Part shown: in pieces, positions 5,563-5,999 of the stretch
Layout of the letters: each line of letters starts with the position of its first letter
Position numbering within the stretch: position 1 is the stretch's first letter
Source: Phycisphaerales bacterium
Lineage (GTDB): Bacteria; Planctomycetota; Phycisphaerae; Phycisphaerales; UBA1924
NCBI GenBank assembly: GCA_029260415.1
Contig: JAJDDH010000098.1
Coordinates: forward strand, 1-5,999
DNA length: 5,999 nucleotides
Direction of reading: 5' to 3'
Notes under the pieces: generated by a model
Database searches by the model: none
Seen by the model: only the letters and a program-made list of their open reading frames with translations
Told to the model about the DNA's origin: nothing
Program-made: the position numbers and the translations under genes

Positions 5563-5999
5563 ATGGCTGGCGTCACCAAGACAGTGGTTCGGGTTGGCTT
5601 GCTCGCGGCCCTGGCCGGAGGCACGCTCATCGTCGTCGCTGGCCCGGACACCGCCCGGGCCCTCATGCACCAGGCTCACTCCAACGTGAGCGGCGCGATC
5701 AACGGCATGGTCGATGACCCTGTCGCCCTCCGCGCCCAGCTCAAGAGCCTGGAAGCCGAGTACCCCAAGAAGATCACCGAGGTCCGCACGGACCTGGGCG
5801 AGGTCCAGGGCCAGATCTCCCAGCTCGACCGCGAGCTGCGGGTCTCGTCCAAGGTCGTCGAGCTCGCCAGCAACGACCTGGCCCAGCTCGACAACACCCT
5901 CTCCCACGCCCAGCAGGTCCAGAACGAGAACCCGGGCTCGATCGTCCGCGTGGTCTTCAACGACCGCAAGGTCGCCCTGGACGACGCGTTCGGCAAGCG
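5563..5999 (+). CDS. Small membrane-anchored coiled-coil protein (3' end beyond window)
   Basis: The first 145 residues are present. A short basic N-terminus is followed by one hydrophobic segment (about 9-26, ending VVAGPDT), which is either an uncleaved anchor or a signal peptide. After DDPVALRAQL (51-60) the chain to about residue 120 is rich in Leu, Glu, Gln, Lys and Val with heptad-like spacing, typical of a coiled coil. A more mixed segment (SIVRVVFNDRKVALDDAF) follows at the edge. Planctomycetes carry families of small proteins with one N-terminal membrane segment and a long coiled coil with an 'LRAQL..LE' type beginning; I recognise the style but not a named family. The gene is divergent from the ECF sigma-kinase operon and has a clear AGGAG site. 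A role in the cell envelope, perhaps under control of the sigma factor, is inferred only from context. A PspA-like protein is an alternative, but PspA normally lacks such a membrane segment. Confidence 0.85.
   Translation, partial: MAGVTKTVVRVGLLAALAGGTLIVVAGPDTARALMHQAHSNVSGAINGMVDDPVALRAQLKSLEAEYPKKITEVRTDLGEVQGQISQLDRELRVSSKVVELASNDLAQLDNTLSHAQQVQNENPGSIVRVVFNDRKVALDDAFGK

Noticed and set aside
1..5999. Mobile elements, CRISPR array, tRNA or rRNA genes
   Set aside because: No spaced direct repeats, transposase-like frame, terminal inverted repeats or tRNA-like cloverleaf were seen.

Overview
The window is about two-thirds G+C and carries five protein-coding genes, two of them cut by the window edges. 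The gene types point to a member of the Planctomycetota, possibly a Phycisphaerae-like lineage. They are an ECF-type sigma factor directly followed by a large membrane-anchored Ser/Thr kinase, small membrane-anchored coiled-coil proteins, and a TrpD with an 'FCFAIHHHP' signature. This assignment is inference from gene content and style, not from a marker gene.

Left part (1-2023). A membrane protein with three hydrophobic segments and a long acidic helical region runs leftward out of the window. A 54-bp gap separates it from the divergent gene trpD (anthranilate phosphoribosyltransferase), which starts at a GTG. Neither start codon has a convincing Shine-Dalgarno sequence. Each has a TAnnnT -10-like hexamer ending exactly 6 nt before it, the arrangement expected for leaderless transcripts.

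Middle part (2027-5208, minus strand). A two-gene operon reads leftward: a 257-aa ECF-family sigma factor, a 41-nt gap with a strong AAGGAG ribosome binding site, then a 788-aa Ser/Thr protein kinase. The kinase domain lies between an N-terminal hydrophobic block and a further membrane segment with a C-terminal, presumably exported, domain. The kinase gene ends 3 bp from the end of trpD (convergent, with no room for a terminator). No anti-sigma factor is visible. The sigma factor lacks most of the acidic DAED motif in region 2.2 and has a threonine in its first position. This suggests the kinase could control the sigma factor by phosphorylation.

Right part (5209-5999). A 354-bp divergent intergenic region holds three inverted repeats and a 236-bp stretch with no TA dinucleotide, so no standard -10 element. 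It leads to a gene with a clear AGGAG site for a small membrane-anchored coiled-coil protein, cut off by the window end. The sigma factor, kinase and divergent envelope protein may form one signalling module, but this is a hypothesis. Most other long open frames in this GC-rich DNA are antisense or out-of-frame shadows.
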